The notes: generated from the sequence alone by a model not told the origin. 64,000 bases of DNA from an uncultured Alistipes sp. (GCA_900544265.1 UQUQ01000003.1:1-64000); one strand, 5' to 3'. Positions 16,803 to 26,018 are shown, counted from the first letter of the stretch. A program made the numbers and translations.

Positions 16803-17693
16803 ATGCAAAAATCCAAACTCGCGGGCGCAGGCGCCGCCATGATTACCCCCTTCACTGCGGACGGACGGGTCGACTACAAGGCGCTGGCCCGCATGATCGA
16901 CTACGTCATCGAGGGCGGTGTGGACTACATCGTCGCGCTGGGCACCACGGCCGAGACCCCAACGCTCTACATGCCCGAGCGGGCCGTCATCGCCATGTTC
17001 ATCACCAACCAGATCGCCGGGCGCGTGCCTCTGGTGATAGGCTGCGGCGGCAACTCCACCTCCGAAGTGCTCGACCAGCTGCGCGAATTCGACCTGCGGG
17101 GCGCCGATGCCATCCTGAGCGTCACGCCCTACTACAACAAACCCTCGCAGGAGGGGCTCTACCAGCACTTCCGCACCGTCTCGGAGCACTCGCCCCTGCC
17201 GGTGATCCTCTACAACATCCCGGGCCGCTCGGGCGTCAACATGACGGCCGAGACGACGCTGCGCCTGGCGCGCGAGGTGCCGAACATCATCGGCATCAAG
17301 GAGGCGTCTGGCAACATCGAGCAGATGCAGCGCATCCTGGACAACCGTCCCGAAGGGTTTCTCGTCCTCTCGGGCGACGACGCCATGACCATTCCGCTGA
17401 TGCGGCGCGGCGGCGACGGCGTGATCTCCGTGGCGGCCAACGCCTTCCCGCGGCGCTTCATGCAGTGCGTGAACCTGGCGAAGCAGGGCGCGTTCGACCG
17501 GGCCGAGGAGGCCTACGCCTCGCTCAGGGAGGCCGTCGAGGCGCTCTTCGCCGAGGGCAATCCCGTGGGAGTGAAGTGCGCCCTCTCGGTCATGGGGCTT
17601 ATCGGCGACACGATGCGTCTGCCGCTCGTCCCGGGCACGGCGGCCCTGCGCGCGCGCTTTGAAAAGCTCATCGCCGAATACGATTTGCACTGA
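16803..17693 (+). CDS. dapA: 4-hydroxy-tetrahydrodipicolinate synthase
   Basis: A 296-residue DapA aldolase. It condenses pyruvate with aspartate semialdehyde in the lysine/diaminopimelate pathway, supplying peptidoglycan precursors. The family signatures are present: LGTTAETPTL (usually GTTGES), TPYYNKPSQEGLYQHF with the catalytic Tyr, ILYNIPGRSG, and GIKEASGN with the Schiff-base Lys. The start ATG at 16803 lies 32 bp after a consensus -7 box. It is followed 28 bp later by the DUF4919 gene, so the three genes to 20072 probably form one operon. Confidence 0.94.
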   Translation: MQKSKLAGAGAAMITPFTADGRVDYKALARMIDYVIEGGVDYIVALGTTAETPTLYMPERAVIAMFITNQIAGRVPLVIGCGGNSTSEVLDQLREFDLRGADAILSVTPYYNKPSQEGLYQHFRTVSEHSPLPVILYNIPGRSGVNMTAETTLRLAREVPNIIGIKEASGNIEQMQRILDNRPEGFLVLSGDDAMTIPLMRRGGDGVISVAANAFPRRFMQCVNLAKQGAFDRAEEAYASLREAVEALFAEGNPVGVKCALSVMGLIGDTMRLPLVPGTAALRARFEKLIAEYDLH

Positions 17694-17721
17694 CAAAACC
17701 GTTTGTGCGGAAAAAGAGACC

Positions 17722-18516
17722 ATGATACGATTCCTTCATCCGACGCACCGCGGCACCGCATGGCGCAGCGCCGCAGCGCTGACGCTGCTGACGGCCGCGC
17801 TGCTTCTGCTGCCCCGGCCCGCGGCCGCCGCGGTTCCCGACGAGGACGACATCATCGACCGCACGATGGACGCCTCGTCGCCCTACTACTACACGTCGCT
17901 CATGATGCGCTACAACGCCGGGGACGAGACCCTCACCGACGAGGATTACCACTACCTCTACTACGGCTACGCCTATCAGGAGGAGTACAAGCCCCTGCAG
18001 ACGAATCCCGACCTGGACCGGCTGCTGCTGCTCGCCTCGGGGCTCGACCCGGACCACCCCGCCGTGGAGACGCTCGAAGAGATCGTCACCACGGGACAGG
18101 CCGCCCTCAAGCGCGACCCCTTCAGCCCGAAGGTGCTCAACCTGATGGCCTATGCCTACGGGGCGCTGGGCGACAAGCAGCAGGAGCGCGCCTACTTCAA
18201 CCGCATGAACGGCGTGCTGCGGGCGATCAACCAGTCGGGCGACGGCCTCACGCAGAAGAGCCCGCGCCACATCCTGATGTTCGACCATGCGCTCGACCTG
18301 CTCACGGCCGAAGGGCTCTCCTACGACAAGGCGCGCGTCGTCAGCCGCTCGGTGGAGTTCGTGCCGCTGACCGTGCCCTACGTCGTCGACGGCAAGAAGC
18401 GCAAGGGGTTCTACTTCGACTTCAGCCGCATCTACTGGAACAAGCCCGAAGGCTACACCTACAAGCGCGACCGCACGTGGCAGTTCAACAACCTCAAGCC
18501 CCGCACCTATAAATAA
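17722..18516 (+). CDS. DUF4919 family secreted protein
   Basis: A 264-residue exported protein of unknown function, recognised as DUF4919-like. The signal peptide covers about residues 1-37 and ends at AAAA. The body has a helical TPR-like central portion (LNLMAYAYGALGDKQQERAYFNRMN) and the conserved C-terminal block KGFYFDFSRIYWNKPEGY. The ATG at 17722 is chosen because it opens the signal peptide. Its stop codon overlaps the ATG of the next gene (TAATG), so the two are translationally coupled and may act together. Confidence 0.8.
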   Translation: MIRFLHPTHRGTAWRSAAALTLLTAALLLLPRPAAAAVPDEDDIIDRTMDASSPYYYTSLMMRYNAGDETLTDEDYHYLYYGYAYQEEYKPLQTNPDLDRLLLLASGLDPDHPAVETLEEIVTTGQAALKRDPFSPKVLNLMAYAYGALGDKQQERAYFNRMNGVLRAINQSGDGLTQKSPRHILMFDHALDLLTAEGLSYDKARVVSRSVEFVPLTVPYVVDGKKRKGFYFDFSRIYWNKPEGYTYKRDRTWQFNNLKPRTYK

Positions 18517-20072
18517 TGATGAAATACCGACCGGCCATGCTCCGAACTTTCCGACATACGCTGCTGCTCTGCGCGGTGCTGCTGACAGCCGCCTGCAGCA
18601 AGGAGAAGACCCCGGCACCGCGGCTCGAGCTCTCGGCGGCGGAGGTCGTGCTGCGCGGCGGAAGCGGCAGCGAGGCCGCCGTCACCGTCACAGCCAACGG
18701 GGCGTGGGAACTGACCGTCACGGGCAGCGGCTTCGACATCACGCCCGTCTCGGGCAGCCGGGGCGAGACCGTCGTCACGCTGACCGCCACGCAGGACAAC
18801 GCCGAACACCAGCGCCGCACGCTGGGCAGCGTCGCCTTCCGCCCGACCGCCGGCAAGGGCTCCGCGGCCGCGCGCACGCTCGAGGTATGCCAGAGCCCCG
18901 CCACGGCCCCGCGCACGATGCTGCTCTACATGCCCGGGCGGTCGCTGCTCTCGTTCTACAACAACAACATCGACGGCATCCGCCGGGCCGTCTCGGCACA
19001 GGTGCCGGGCGACGGCCGCATCCTCGTCTGCTACCAGCCCGAGGGGCAGCAGACGGCCTCCCTGCAGGAGGTGCGCTACGACTTCGCCTCGGGCGGCAGC
19101 GTCGTCGAGACCCTCAAGGAGTATGCCTCGTTCACGGCTTCGGCGCCGCAGTCGCTCGCGGAGATGTTTGCCGACGTGGCCGAATACGCCCCGGCCGAGG
19201 AGTACGGCCTCATCGTCGGCTGCCACGGCAAGGCGTGGGTACCGACGATCGCCGGATCGCTCTACGCCTCGGGCATGCAGCTCGGCACACAGCCCGGAGG
19301 CGCAGCCGTCAGCGACAACCTCTGGCAACCGCTGCCCGATGCCAAGCCGACCCGTTCGTTCGGCGACACGGGATACGAGATCGACATCGCCGACTTCGCG
19401 GCGGTGATCGAAGCACTCCCCTACCGCTTCGACTACCTGATCTTCGACGCCTGCTTCATGGCCAACATCGAGACGCTCTACGACCTGCGCGGCGGCTTCG
19501 ACTACATCGTTGCCTCGCCGTGCGAGATCATGGCCGCCGGATTCCCCTACGACCGGGCCGTGCCGCACCTCTTCTCCGGAGAGGGCACCTACGACCGGCT
19601 GGCGAAGGTGTGCTACGTCTTCTGGGACTTCTACCAGAACGATTGGCAGAGCGTCCCCTACAACGAACAGTCGGGCTGCATCTCGCTCTGCGTCACCGCC
19701 GCACTCGACGGGCGCGACGGCCAGCCGGGACTGGACGACGTGACGCGGCGACTCTATGCCGCTGCACGGCAGACCTTCGACCTCAACACGCTCCAGAGCT
19801 ACGAGGGGCTTGCGACGCACCTCTTCTACGACCTGGGGCACTACGTCTCGCTCTCCTGCGTCGATGCGGCGCTGCTCGACGAGTTCCGCATGCGCTTCGA
19901 CGAGGCCTTCCCCGCGGAGAGCCGCCTCAACACCCCGTCGTTCTACTCGGCCTACAACGGGCGGCTGAACCCCATCACCAGTTATTCGGGCGTCTCGACC
20001 AGCAAACCCGCGCAGCGGCTGCAGGAGTACTATGAGCAGACCGCCTGGGACCAGGCGACAAACACAAGGTAA
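18516..20072 (+). CDS. Clostripain-family (C11) cysteine peptidase lipoprotein
   Basis: A 518-residue lipoprotein with a lipobox (LTAAC near residue 27). A BACON-like immunoglobulin-type domain (about 35-125) comes first, then a C11 peptidase domain. The catalytic pair is visible as His237 in GCHGK and Cys313 in DACFM. Clostripain-type peptidases cleave after basic residues; this one would act at the cell surface or in the periplasm. The start at 18516 overlaps the DUF4919 stop by one base; the next codon is also ATG. The protein ends 36 residues after the conserved LNTPSFYSAYNGRLNP block, with no sign of truncation. Confidence 0.85.
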   Translation: MMKYRPAMLRTFRHTLLLCAVLLTAACSKEKTPAPRLELSAAEVVLRGGSGSEAAVTVTANGAWELTVTGSGFDITPVSGSRGETVVTLTATQDNAEHQRRTLGSVAFRPTAGKGSAAARTLEVCQSPATAPRTMLLYMPGRSLLSFYNNNIDGIRRAVSAQVPGDGRILVCYQPEGQQTASLQEVRYDFASGGSVVETLKEYASFTASAPQSLAEMFADVAEYAPAEEYGLIVGCHGKAWVPTIAGSLYASGMQLGTQPGGAAVSDNLWQPLPDAKPTRSFGDTGYEIDIADFAAVIEALPYRFDYLIFDACFMANIETLYDLRGGFDYIVASPCEIMAAGFPYDRAVPHLFSGEGTYDRLAKVCYVFWDFYQNDWQSVPYNEQSGCISLCVTAALDGRDGQPGLDDVTRRLYAAARQTFDLNTLQSYEGLATHLFYDLGHYVSLSCVDAALLDEFRMRFDEAFPAESRLNTPSFYSAYNGRLNPITSYSGVSTSKPAQRLQEYYEQTAWDQATNTR

Positions 20073-20130
20073 AGCAGCCGGGGGCCCGGCGGCGACAAAA
20101 GGCCGGCAGCCGACAGCCGCGGTGCTTGTC

Positions 20131-20235
20131 CGACGAGCATTTCCGGGACAGACATTTCCACGGCAGGCATTTTCGGGACGGGCATTCCCCGGACAGACAT
20201 TTCCGCGGCAGGCATCGTCCGAACGGACATTCCCG
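20131..20235. repeat. 15-bp degenerate tandem repeat
   Basis: Seven consecutive 15-bp units of the type GGACAGACATTTCCG or CGGCAGGCATTTTCG. The array lies in the 359-bp convergent gap between the C11 peptidase and the pseudouridine synthase. The period is a multiple of three, so five-residue peptide repeats appear in several open frames, but no start or domain supports a gene. The gap also holds the terminator at 20305-20345; the rest shows nothing recognisable. Confidence 0.8.
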
Positions 20236-20304
20236 CGGACACGTCCTTGCTCACAGTCCCGGCAGGCTCCTACCCGGCAAGTAGTCCGGCAGGCACCTTC
20301 CGAC

Positions 20305-20345
20305 AAAAAAGCGATTCTTCCCACAAAGGGAAGAATCGCTTTTTT
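20305..20345. terminator. Bidirectional terminator
   Basis: A 12-bp stem (20311-20322 with 20328-20339) is flanked by an A tract and a T tract between two convergent genes. Confidence 0.93.
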
Positions 20346-20431
20346 CATATGGCCCGGAGCAATCGGGACAAACCGCCGCGACAAGGGGCAAACCCCAAGA
20401 CAAGGGGAGATTCTCCGGCTCCGGCCGACGG

Positions 20432-21775
20432 TTATTCGTACTGTCCGGACTTGAGGCGCTCGACCTCCTCGCGCGTGAGGAAACGCCAGGCTCCGCGCTT
20501 GAGGTTCTTCTTCGTCAGGCCCGCATAGTAGACGCGGTCGAGTTTGGTGACGTTGTAGCCCAGGAACTCGAAGATGCGGCGCACGATGCGGTTGCGGCCC
20601 GAGTGAATCTCGATGCCCACCTCCTGCTTGTTCTCCTTGACGTAGGAGATCTCGTCGGCATAGATCTCGCCGTCCTCGAGCGTGATGCCCTCGGCGATGC
20701 GGTCCATGTCGGCGCGCGTCAGCGGCTTGTCGAGGGTCACCTGGTAGATTTTCTTCTTTTTATAGGAGGGATGCGTCAGCTGGCGCGTCAGGTCGCCGTC
20801 ATTGGTGAAGAGCAGCAGGCCCACGCTGTTCTTGTCGAGGCGCCCCACCGGGTAGATGCGCTCCGTGCAGGCCCCCTTGACCAGCTCCATGACCGTCTTG
20901 CCGGCGTGCGGGTCGTCGAGCGACGTGACGTAGCCCTTCGGCTTGTTCAGCACGAGGTAGACCTTCTTCTCGCCCTGCACGCGGCTGTCGTTGAACTTCA
21001 CCTCGTCGGTGGGCTTCACCTTCGTGCCGAGCTCGGTGACAATCACCCCGTTGACCGAGACCAGCCCCGCCGTGATGTAATCGTCCGCCTCGCGGCGCGA
21101 GCAGATGCCCGACTGCGCGATAAAGCGGTTCAGGCGGATTTCGCCCGTCTGACGCTCGGGATTGTATTTCGGATAATTGGCCGGAGCCTCCGCATGCTTG
21201 CGGAAGGCGGGCTTCCCGCCGTACTTCTTCTCGCCGCTCCTCTTCTCGCCGTATTTCCTTTCGCCGTAGCGCTTCTCGCCATAGGGGCGGCCTTCCCCGC
21301 TGCGGCGGTCCTCGGCGCCGTAGCGCTTCGCTGCGCGCTCCTCGCCGTCCCGCTCGCCGCGGTAGGCGGGTTTGTCGCCGTAGCTGCGGCGCGGACGCTC
21401 CTCGTCCTGCCGCGTGCGGGCCCCCTCGTAGCGGGGTTTTTCGCCGTAGGCGCCCTGACCGCGGTGATCGCCGCCGCGGTGGGCGGTGCGCTCGCCGTAG
21501 GGGCGGTGCGGACGGTCGCCCTCCTCGCGCCGGCGCTCGTCGTGCTCGCGGTGCGGCTTCTCGAAGCGGGGACGGTTGTCCGCCGTAAAGTGGGGATTGT
21601 ACGAAGCGCGGTGTTCGGCATGCTCCGTATGGTTCGGGTGCTCCGAATCGGCAGCCTCACGCTGCAAACGCGGGCGACGCTCGACACGCTCCGCCGTCGC
21701 CGTCACGGTACGGGTGCGCCTGTCGCGGCCGAAGCGCGAAAGCACGGAGGTCGAGTCGTTTTTGATCTCTTTCAT
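20432..21775 (-). CDS. RsuA/RluB-family pseudouridine synthase with long charged N-terminus
   Basis: A 447-residue rRNA pseudouridine synthase. Residues from about 212 carry an S4 RNA-binding domain (IRLNRFIAQSGICSRREADDYI). The catalytic domain follows, with the active-site Asp near 308 in GRLDKNSVGLLLFTNDG. By family it converts a uridine of 23S (RluB) or 16S (RsuA) rRNA to pseudouridine. The first 210 residues are a disordered Arg/Glu/Gly/Tyr-rich extension with YGEKR-like repeats, probably an RNA-binding tail. The ATG at 21775 follows a full -33/-7 promoter. The exact rRNA target is not determined. Confidence 0.88.
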   Translation of the reverse strand: MKEIKNDSTSVLSRFGRDRRTRTVTATAERVERRPRLQREAADSEHPNHTEHAEHRASYNPHFTADNRPRFEKPHREHDERRREEGDRPHRPYGERTAHRGGDHRGQGAYGEKPRYEGARTRQDEERPRRSYGDKPAYRGERDGEERAAKRYGAEDRRSGEGRPYGEKRYGERKYGEKRSGEKKYGGKPAFRKHAEAPANYPKYNPERQTGEIRLNRFIAQSGICSRREADDYITAGLVSVNGVIVTELGTKVKPTDEVKFNDSRVQGEKKVYLVLNKPKGYVTSLDDPHAGKTVMELVKGACTERIYPVGRLDKNSVGLLLFTNDGDLTRQLTHPSYKKKKIYQVTLDKPLTRADMDRIAEGITLEDGEIYADEISYVKENKQEVGIEIHSGRNRIVRRIFEFLGYNVTKLDRVYYAGLTKKNLKRGAWRFLTREEVERLKSGQYE

Positions 21776-21808
21776 CTTACTGTCTGTATATGATTGCAAT
21801 TGACGCGG

Positions 21809-21838
21809 CAAAGGTAATCCATTTTTCGGGATTGCAAA
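21809..21838 (-). promoter_or_regulatory. Promoter of the pseudouridine synthase gene
   Basis: TTTG (21838-21835), 18 nt, then TACCTTTG (21816-21809) on the minus strand. It faces away from the MATE promoter. Confidence 0.7.
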
Positions 21839-21899
21839 CACCGTCGGCAGGAATTAATTGGCAAATACCGCACGTCGCTACAAATCCGCCTCAAAATGC

Positions 21900-21907
21900 T
21901 ATCTTTG
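21900..21907 (+). promoter_or_regulatory. -7 box, MATE exporter gene
   Basis: TATCTTTG, with only 9 nt before the first possible ATG (21917) and 15 nt before the second (21923). The transcript leader must be only a few nucleotides long. Confidence 0.65.
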
Positions 21908-21916
21908 CAGTCACGT

Positions 21917-23242
21917 ATGAGCATGAACCGTGAAATACTGCGCCTGGCGCTGCCGAACATCGTCTCGAACATCACCGTGCCCCTGATGGGCATCGTCTCG
22001 ACGGCCATTGCCGGACACTGGGGCGCCGACACCGCCGCGACGATCGGCGCGCTGGCCATCGGGGTCTCGATCTTCAACTTCATCTACTGGAACTGCTCGT
22101 TCGTGCGCATGGGCACGAGCGGCCTCACGGCGCAGGCCTTCGGCGCGGGCAACTACCGCGAATGCACGAACATGCTGGTGCGCGCGCTGGCCGTGGCCGT
22201 GGTGATGGGTGTGGTGATGGTCGCCCTGCAATACCCCGTGGGCGAGGCGGCGCTGTGGGCCCTCAACGGCTCGGAGATGACCCGCGAATACTTCTACACG
22301 CGCATCTGGGCCGTGCCGGCGGGCATCCTGCTCTTCGGCTTCAACGGCTGGTTCACGGGCATGCAGAACGCCGTGATCCCCATGTGCACGGCCGTCACGG
22401 TCAACATCGTCCACATGCTGTGCAGCCTCTGGTTCGCCTTCGGGCTCGACCTGGGCATCGTCGGTATCGCCTACGCCTCAATCATCGCCCAGTGGACGGG
22501 CGTCGTGCTCGCGGCCGTACTGCTCCTCGTGCGCTACCGCCGCCTGCTCACGGCAGTCGACTGGTCCGAGGTGCTCGACATGACACCACTCAAGACCTTT
22601 TTCCGGATCAACCGCGACATCATCCTCCGGACGTTCTGCATCGTGGCCGTCTACACCTTCTTCACGGGGGCGTCGGCCCGCATGGACGACCCGGCGCTGC
22701 TGGCCGTCAACACGCTGCTGCTGGAGCTCTTCACGCTCTTCTCCTACATGAACGACGGCTTCGCCTACGCCGCCGAGGCCCTCACGGGACGCTTCATCGG
22801 CGCCCGCGACGGCGCGTCGCTGCGTGCCTGCCTGCACCGCTGCCTCGCCTGGGGCACGGCCATCGCCCTGTTGTTCGTAGGGGTATACCTCGTCTGGTGG
22901 CGCGAGCTCGTGGGGCTCTTCATGGACCCCGCGGCGCCCAATGCCGCGGCGCTCACCGAGCTGGCCGGGCACTACGTCGTGTGGGTCATCCTCATCCCCG
23001 TGGCATCGGCCATGCCCTTCATCATGGACGGCATCATGGTGGGCGCCACCGAGACGCGCGTCATGCGCAACTCGATGTTCGGGGCCACGGCGGCCTACTT
23101 CGCCATCTTCTGGCTCGGGCGCCCGCTAATCGGCAACAACGCCCTGTGGCTAGCCTTCACGCTCTACATGTTCCTGCGCGGAGTGCTGCAATACATCATG
23201 ACCGACCGCCTCGGAACGATCCGCGCCAAGGCGGACAACTGA
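21917..23242 (+). CDS. MATE-family efflux transporter
   Basis: A 441-residue integral membrane protein of the MATE/NorM type with about 12 helices. It is expected to export drugs or metabolites by sodium or proton antiport. The opening REILRLALPNIVSNITVPLMGIVSTAIAGHWG and the two-half repeat pattern are typical. The start may be 21917 (MSMNREI) or 21923 (MNREI); both lie almost on top of the -7 box. It converges on the GH43 gene. The 98-bp gap contains a GC hairpin (23285-23300) without a T tract. Confidence 0.88.
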   Translation: MSMNREILRLALPNIVSNITVPLMGIVSTAIAGHWGADTAATIGALAIGVSIFNFIYWNCSFVRMGTSGLTAQAFGAGNYRECTNMLVRALAVAVVMGVVMVALQYPVGEAALWALNGSEMTREYFYTRIWAVPAGILLFGFNGWFTGMQNAVIPMCTAVTVNIVHMLCSLWFAFGLDLGIVGIAYASIIAQWTGVVLAAVLLLVRYRRLLTAVDWSEVLDMTPLKTFFRINRDIILRTFCIVAVYTFFTGASARMDDPALLAVNTLLLELFTLFSYMNDGFAYAAEALTGRFIGARDGASLRACLHRCLAWGTAIALLFVGVYLVWWRELVGLFMDPAAPNAAALTELAGHYVVWVILIPVASAMPFIMDGIMVGATETRVMRNSMFGATAAYFAIFWLGRPLIGNNALWLAFTLYMFLRGVLQYIMTDRLGTIRAKADN

Positions 23243-23340
23243 TCCCGCCGGGCCCGGGTGCCGCCTTCACTGTCCCGGTCGACGCCGGGCTTTGGCCCGG
23301 CCGGGGCATCCGCTCCGGCGCAGGCCCGCTCCGACACCGT

Positions 23341-24987
23341 CTATTCCGTTACCAGAAACTCGTCGACGTCGAGCCAGCCGCCGTCGTTGCGCTGCTGCGT
23401 CGCTTCGGCCACAAGGCCCACCTTCGCGCCGATCCAGCGGCCCGCCTGCGCGACGAAGGGTTCGCCGAGGGGCTCGAACCGGCGGCCGTCGCGGCTGAAC
23501 GAGAAGCGGCAGCACATGCGGGGCGTGCCGTCGTCGTTGCGCTGCCGTTCGATGCGGCACCGCAGCCACACCTCCCCGTCGGGCGCCGCGACCGAGACTT
23601 CGGACTGCTCCGCAGCACCGGCATCGGCCTCCGCACAGCGCGCGAGCGTCAACAGCGTCTTCCCGTCGCACCGCTCCAGCCCCAGCAGGGCGTAATCCTC
23701 CCCCATCACGACCAGCCCGGCCCGGTCACCGTCGTAGGCGCCGCGAAAGCGGACCCTTGCCGTGAAGGTGCAGTCGGGCCCGGAGACCTTTTGCAGCAGG
23801 AGGTTGGGCGTATCCCAGAGGTTGCGCCACCCGTCGGGATGCCGCACGCACATCAGACGCAGGCACCCTGCCGCCGGATGGTGGAAATACCACCCCGTCG
23901 CGGGATTGGCCGCCCACTGCCACTGCAACCCCAGCGTGCGGCCGTCGAACCGGTCGCTTGCGGCGGGCATGCGGAGCGCCGACGGGGTGCGCGAAGCGGG
24001 TTTTTGCCACCGTGCGACGGGCTCGCCCACGCCGTCGCCGTTGCTGTCCTCGCCGATCAGGCACCAGCCGTCGTCCGACCACTCCATGGGCTGGAGGTGC
24101 ACGACACGCCCGTAGGCATACTCGTCCACGAAGTGCAGGAACCACGAACGGCCCGCAACATCCTCGACCCAGCCGCCCTGATGGGGTCCGGGCGTCGGCG
24201 TGTTGCCCTGATGCAGCACCCGGCGCCACTCGTAGGGTCCGAAGGGCGAGCGGGCGCGCAGCACGAGCTGCCACCCGGGCTTGACGCCGCCCGCCGGGGC
24301 GAAGATGTAGTACCAGCCGCCGCGCTTGTAGAACTTCGGCCCCTCGACCGTCGGGTTGGCGTCGTGGCCGTCGAAGACGAGCACCTCCTCGCCGAGCAGC
24401 CGCTCGCCGTCGGCCGACATCTCCGAGACGCTCAACACGCTCTTGAAGCCCGCCCGTGACCCGGCCCAGCCGTGCACGAGGTAGGCGCGGCCGTCGTCGT
24501 CCCACAGCGGGCAGGGGTCGATCATCCCCCGCGCGGCCTTCACCAGATGCGGTGCGGACCACTCGCCCCGCGGATCGCGGCTGCGGATCATGTAGATGCC
24601 CCGGTCGGGATCGCCCCAGTAGATATAGTAGACCCCCTCGTGGCAGCGGATGGCCGGGGCCCAGACGCCGTTGCCGTGGCTCGGGGCGTCGAACGCCCCG
24701 TCGTAGAAGCGCGGCAGCGCCGCGGCGACGATCTCCCAGTTGACGAGGTCCGTCGAATGGAGGATCTGCAGCCCCGGCACGCAGGCGAACGACGAGGCGG
24801 TCATCCAGTAGTCGTCGCCCGTGCGGATGACGTCGGGATCGGAGTAGTCGGCCCACAGCACCGGATTGCGGTAGGTGCCGTCGCCGAGGTCGGCAGTCCA
24901 GGGGGCCTGCGGCTCCCGGGCCGCCAGTGTCGCCGCGCCGAGCAGCGCGACGCAGGTCAGCAGCAGGGTTTTCATGGCGGAAAGCAT
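23341..24987 (-). CDS. Glycoside hydrolase family 43 protein
   Basis: A 548-residue secreted GH43 enzyme. The signal peptide is at about residues 1-23. A five-bladed propeller follows, with the expected catalytic triad: Asp50 in WADYSDPDVIR, Asp157 in MIDPCPLWDDDG and Glu215 in VEGPKFYK. The C-terminal 200 residues form a beta-sandwich of the type that contacts xylan or arabinan side chains. GH43 enzymes are arabinofuranosidases, xylosidases or galactosidases; the pectin context suggests side-chain removal, but the substrate is inferred. Its ATG at 24987 overlaps the pectin methylesterase stop by one base (TAATG). Confidence 0.88.
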   Translation of the reverse strand: MLSAMKTLLLTCVALLGAATLAAREPQAPWTADLGDGTYRNPVLWADYSDPDVIRTGDDYWMTASSFACVPGLQILHSTDLVNWEIVAAALPRFYDGAFDAPSHGNGVWAPAIRCHEGVYYIYWGDPDRGIYMIRSRDPRGEWSAPHLVKAARGMIDPCPLWDDDGRAYLVHGWAGSRAGFKSVLSVSEMSADGERLLGEEVLVFDGHDANPTVEGPKFYKRGGWYYIFAPAGGVKPGWQLVLRARSPFGPYEWRRVLHQGNTPTPGPHQGGWVEDVAGRSWFLHFVDEYAYGRVVHLQPMEWSDDGWCLIGEDSNGDGVGEPVARWQKPASRTPSALRMPAASDRFDGRTLGLQWQWAANPATGWYFHHPAAGCLRLMCVRHPDGWRNLWDTPNLLLQKVSGPDCTFTARVRFRGAYDGDRAGLVVMGEDYALLGLERCDGKTLLTLARCAEADAGAAEQSEVSVAAPDGEVWLRCRIERQRNDDGTPRMCCRFSFSRDGRRFEPLGEPFVAQAGRWIGAKVGLVAEATQQRNDGGWLDVDEFLVTE

Positions 24988-26018
24988 TATTGGTTCGAGG
25001 CGGGTCCGACTTTCGAGGCGGGCTCCTCTTTTTGTGAGGCGGATGCGACGTGCCAGTCGTCGCGGAACTGCTCCGAGCCGGTCTTCTTGGCGAAGATGCG
25101 CTCGGGAACGTAGGCGGCAGCCTCCTCGTCGGTCAGGGCGCACGACCACGCCACGCGGCCCGAGCGGTCGGCTCCGGGGCCCGTGCAACGGTACTCGGCA
25201 TAGAAGGCCGTGCCGCGGCGCGCCGTATCGTGCCAGTCGCGCCACCCCTCGGGACGGATCGCCGCCGGCAGCTCGCAGGCGATCCAGACCGTGCGGGCCG
25301 TCGATTTCCACGGCCGCCCGAGGTAGAGCTTCGTCACCCCGTCGGCCGCCGTGACGCGGCAGCGGCGGAAGACATAGCCGTAGAGGTTGCGCTCGGTGGT
25401 CGAGGCCGCCGTGATGAAGCTGTCGGCCTTGCAGTGAATCGTGCAGTCGTCGAAGAGCACGATCGAGGGGCCGAAGATAAAGTCGGTCGTTCCCTCGATG
25501 TGGCAGCGCTCGACGTAGATGCGCGAGACGTAGCCCTTCGTGAAGAAGGTGTCCTGATCGCCCACGAGCGCGCAGTCACAGAGGTGGATGCGGTCGCCGC
25601 GCGTCTCGAGCGCCACGGCCTGGCCGACCCGCCCGGCGTCGTTCTCGACGGTGATGCCCTGCATGAAGACGTCGTCGGCCTGGAGCGACATCGTGTAGCT
25701 GTCGTAGGTCGTCAGCTCGCGCCCGTCGACCACCTTGCCCGAGTAGTCGTTCCAGACGATGCGCACCGTCCCGGCCTCGGCCGCCACGATGCGCACCTTG
25801 TCCTTGTAGACGTCGAGCGTCACCTTCTCGCGGTAGGTACCCGGGCGAATGACGACCGTGCGCCACGCCGCGGGTTTCGACGGCAGGGCATCGAAGCACG
25901 CCTGCACGCTGCGGAACTGCCCGCCGCCGCGGCAGTCGACCGTATAGACCTCCTCCGCGGCCCGGGCGGAGAGCCACGCGCCGCAGAGCGCGGCAAGAAT
26001 CAACAGAAACCGTTTCAT
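24987..26018 (-). CDS. Pectin methylesterase
   Basis: A 343-residue secreted carbohydrate esterase family 8 enzyme. It removes methyl groups from homogalacturonan, releasing methanol and free galacturonate units. The signal peptide is at about residues 1-20. The family signatures are all present: GQAVALETRGDR (Gln133), GDQDTFF (Asp156), GTTDFIFG (Asp179) and YLGRPW with the substrate-binding Arg. It lies between uxaA (98-bp gap) and GH43 (1-base overlap), linking extracellular pectin breakdown to the uronate pathway encoded upstream. The last 30 residues after FAKKTGSEQFRDDW are non-conserved. Confidence 0.93.
   Translation of the reverse strand: MKRFLLILAALCGAWLSARAAEEVYTVDCRGGGQFRSVQACFDALPSKPAAWRTVVIRPGTYREKVTLDVYKDKVRIVAAEAGTVRIVWNDYSGKVVDGRELTTYDSYTMSLQADDVFMQGITVENDAGRVGQAVALETRGDRIHLCDCALVGDQDTFFTKGYVSRIYVERCHIEGTTDFIFGPSIVLFDDCTIHCKADSFITAASTTERNLYGYVFRRCRVTAADGVTKLYLGRPWKSTARTVWIACELPAAIRPEGWRDWHDTARRGTAFYAEYRCTGPGADRSGRVAWSCALTDEEAAAYVPERIFAKKTGSEQFRDDWHVASASQKEEPASKVGPASNQ

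Noticed and set aside
20030..20254. A small minus-strand frame with Met-rich pentapeptide repeats
   Set aside because: It arises from the 15-bp repeat array and lies beyond the terminator of the convergent gene; no start context supports it.
23285..23300. GC hairpin between the MATE and GH43 genes as a terminator
   Set aside because: The stem is only six base pairs with no T tract in either direction.
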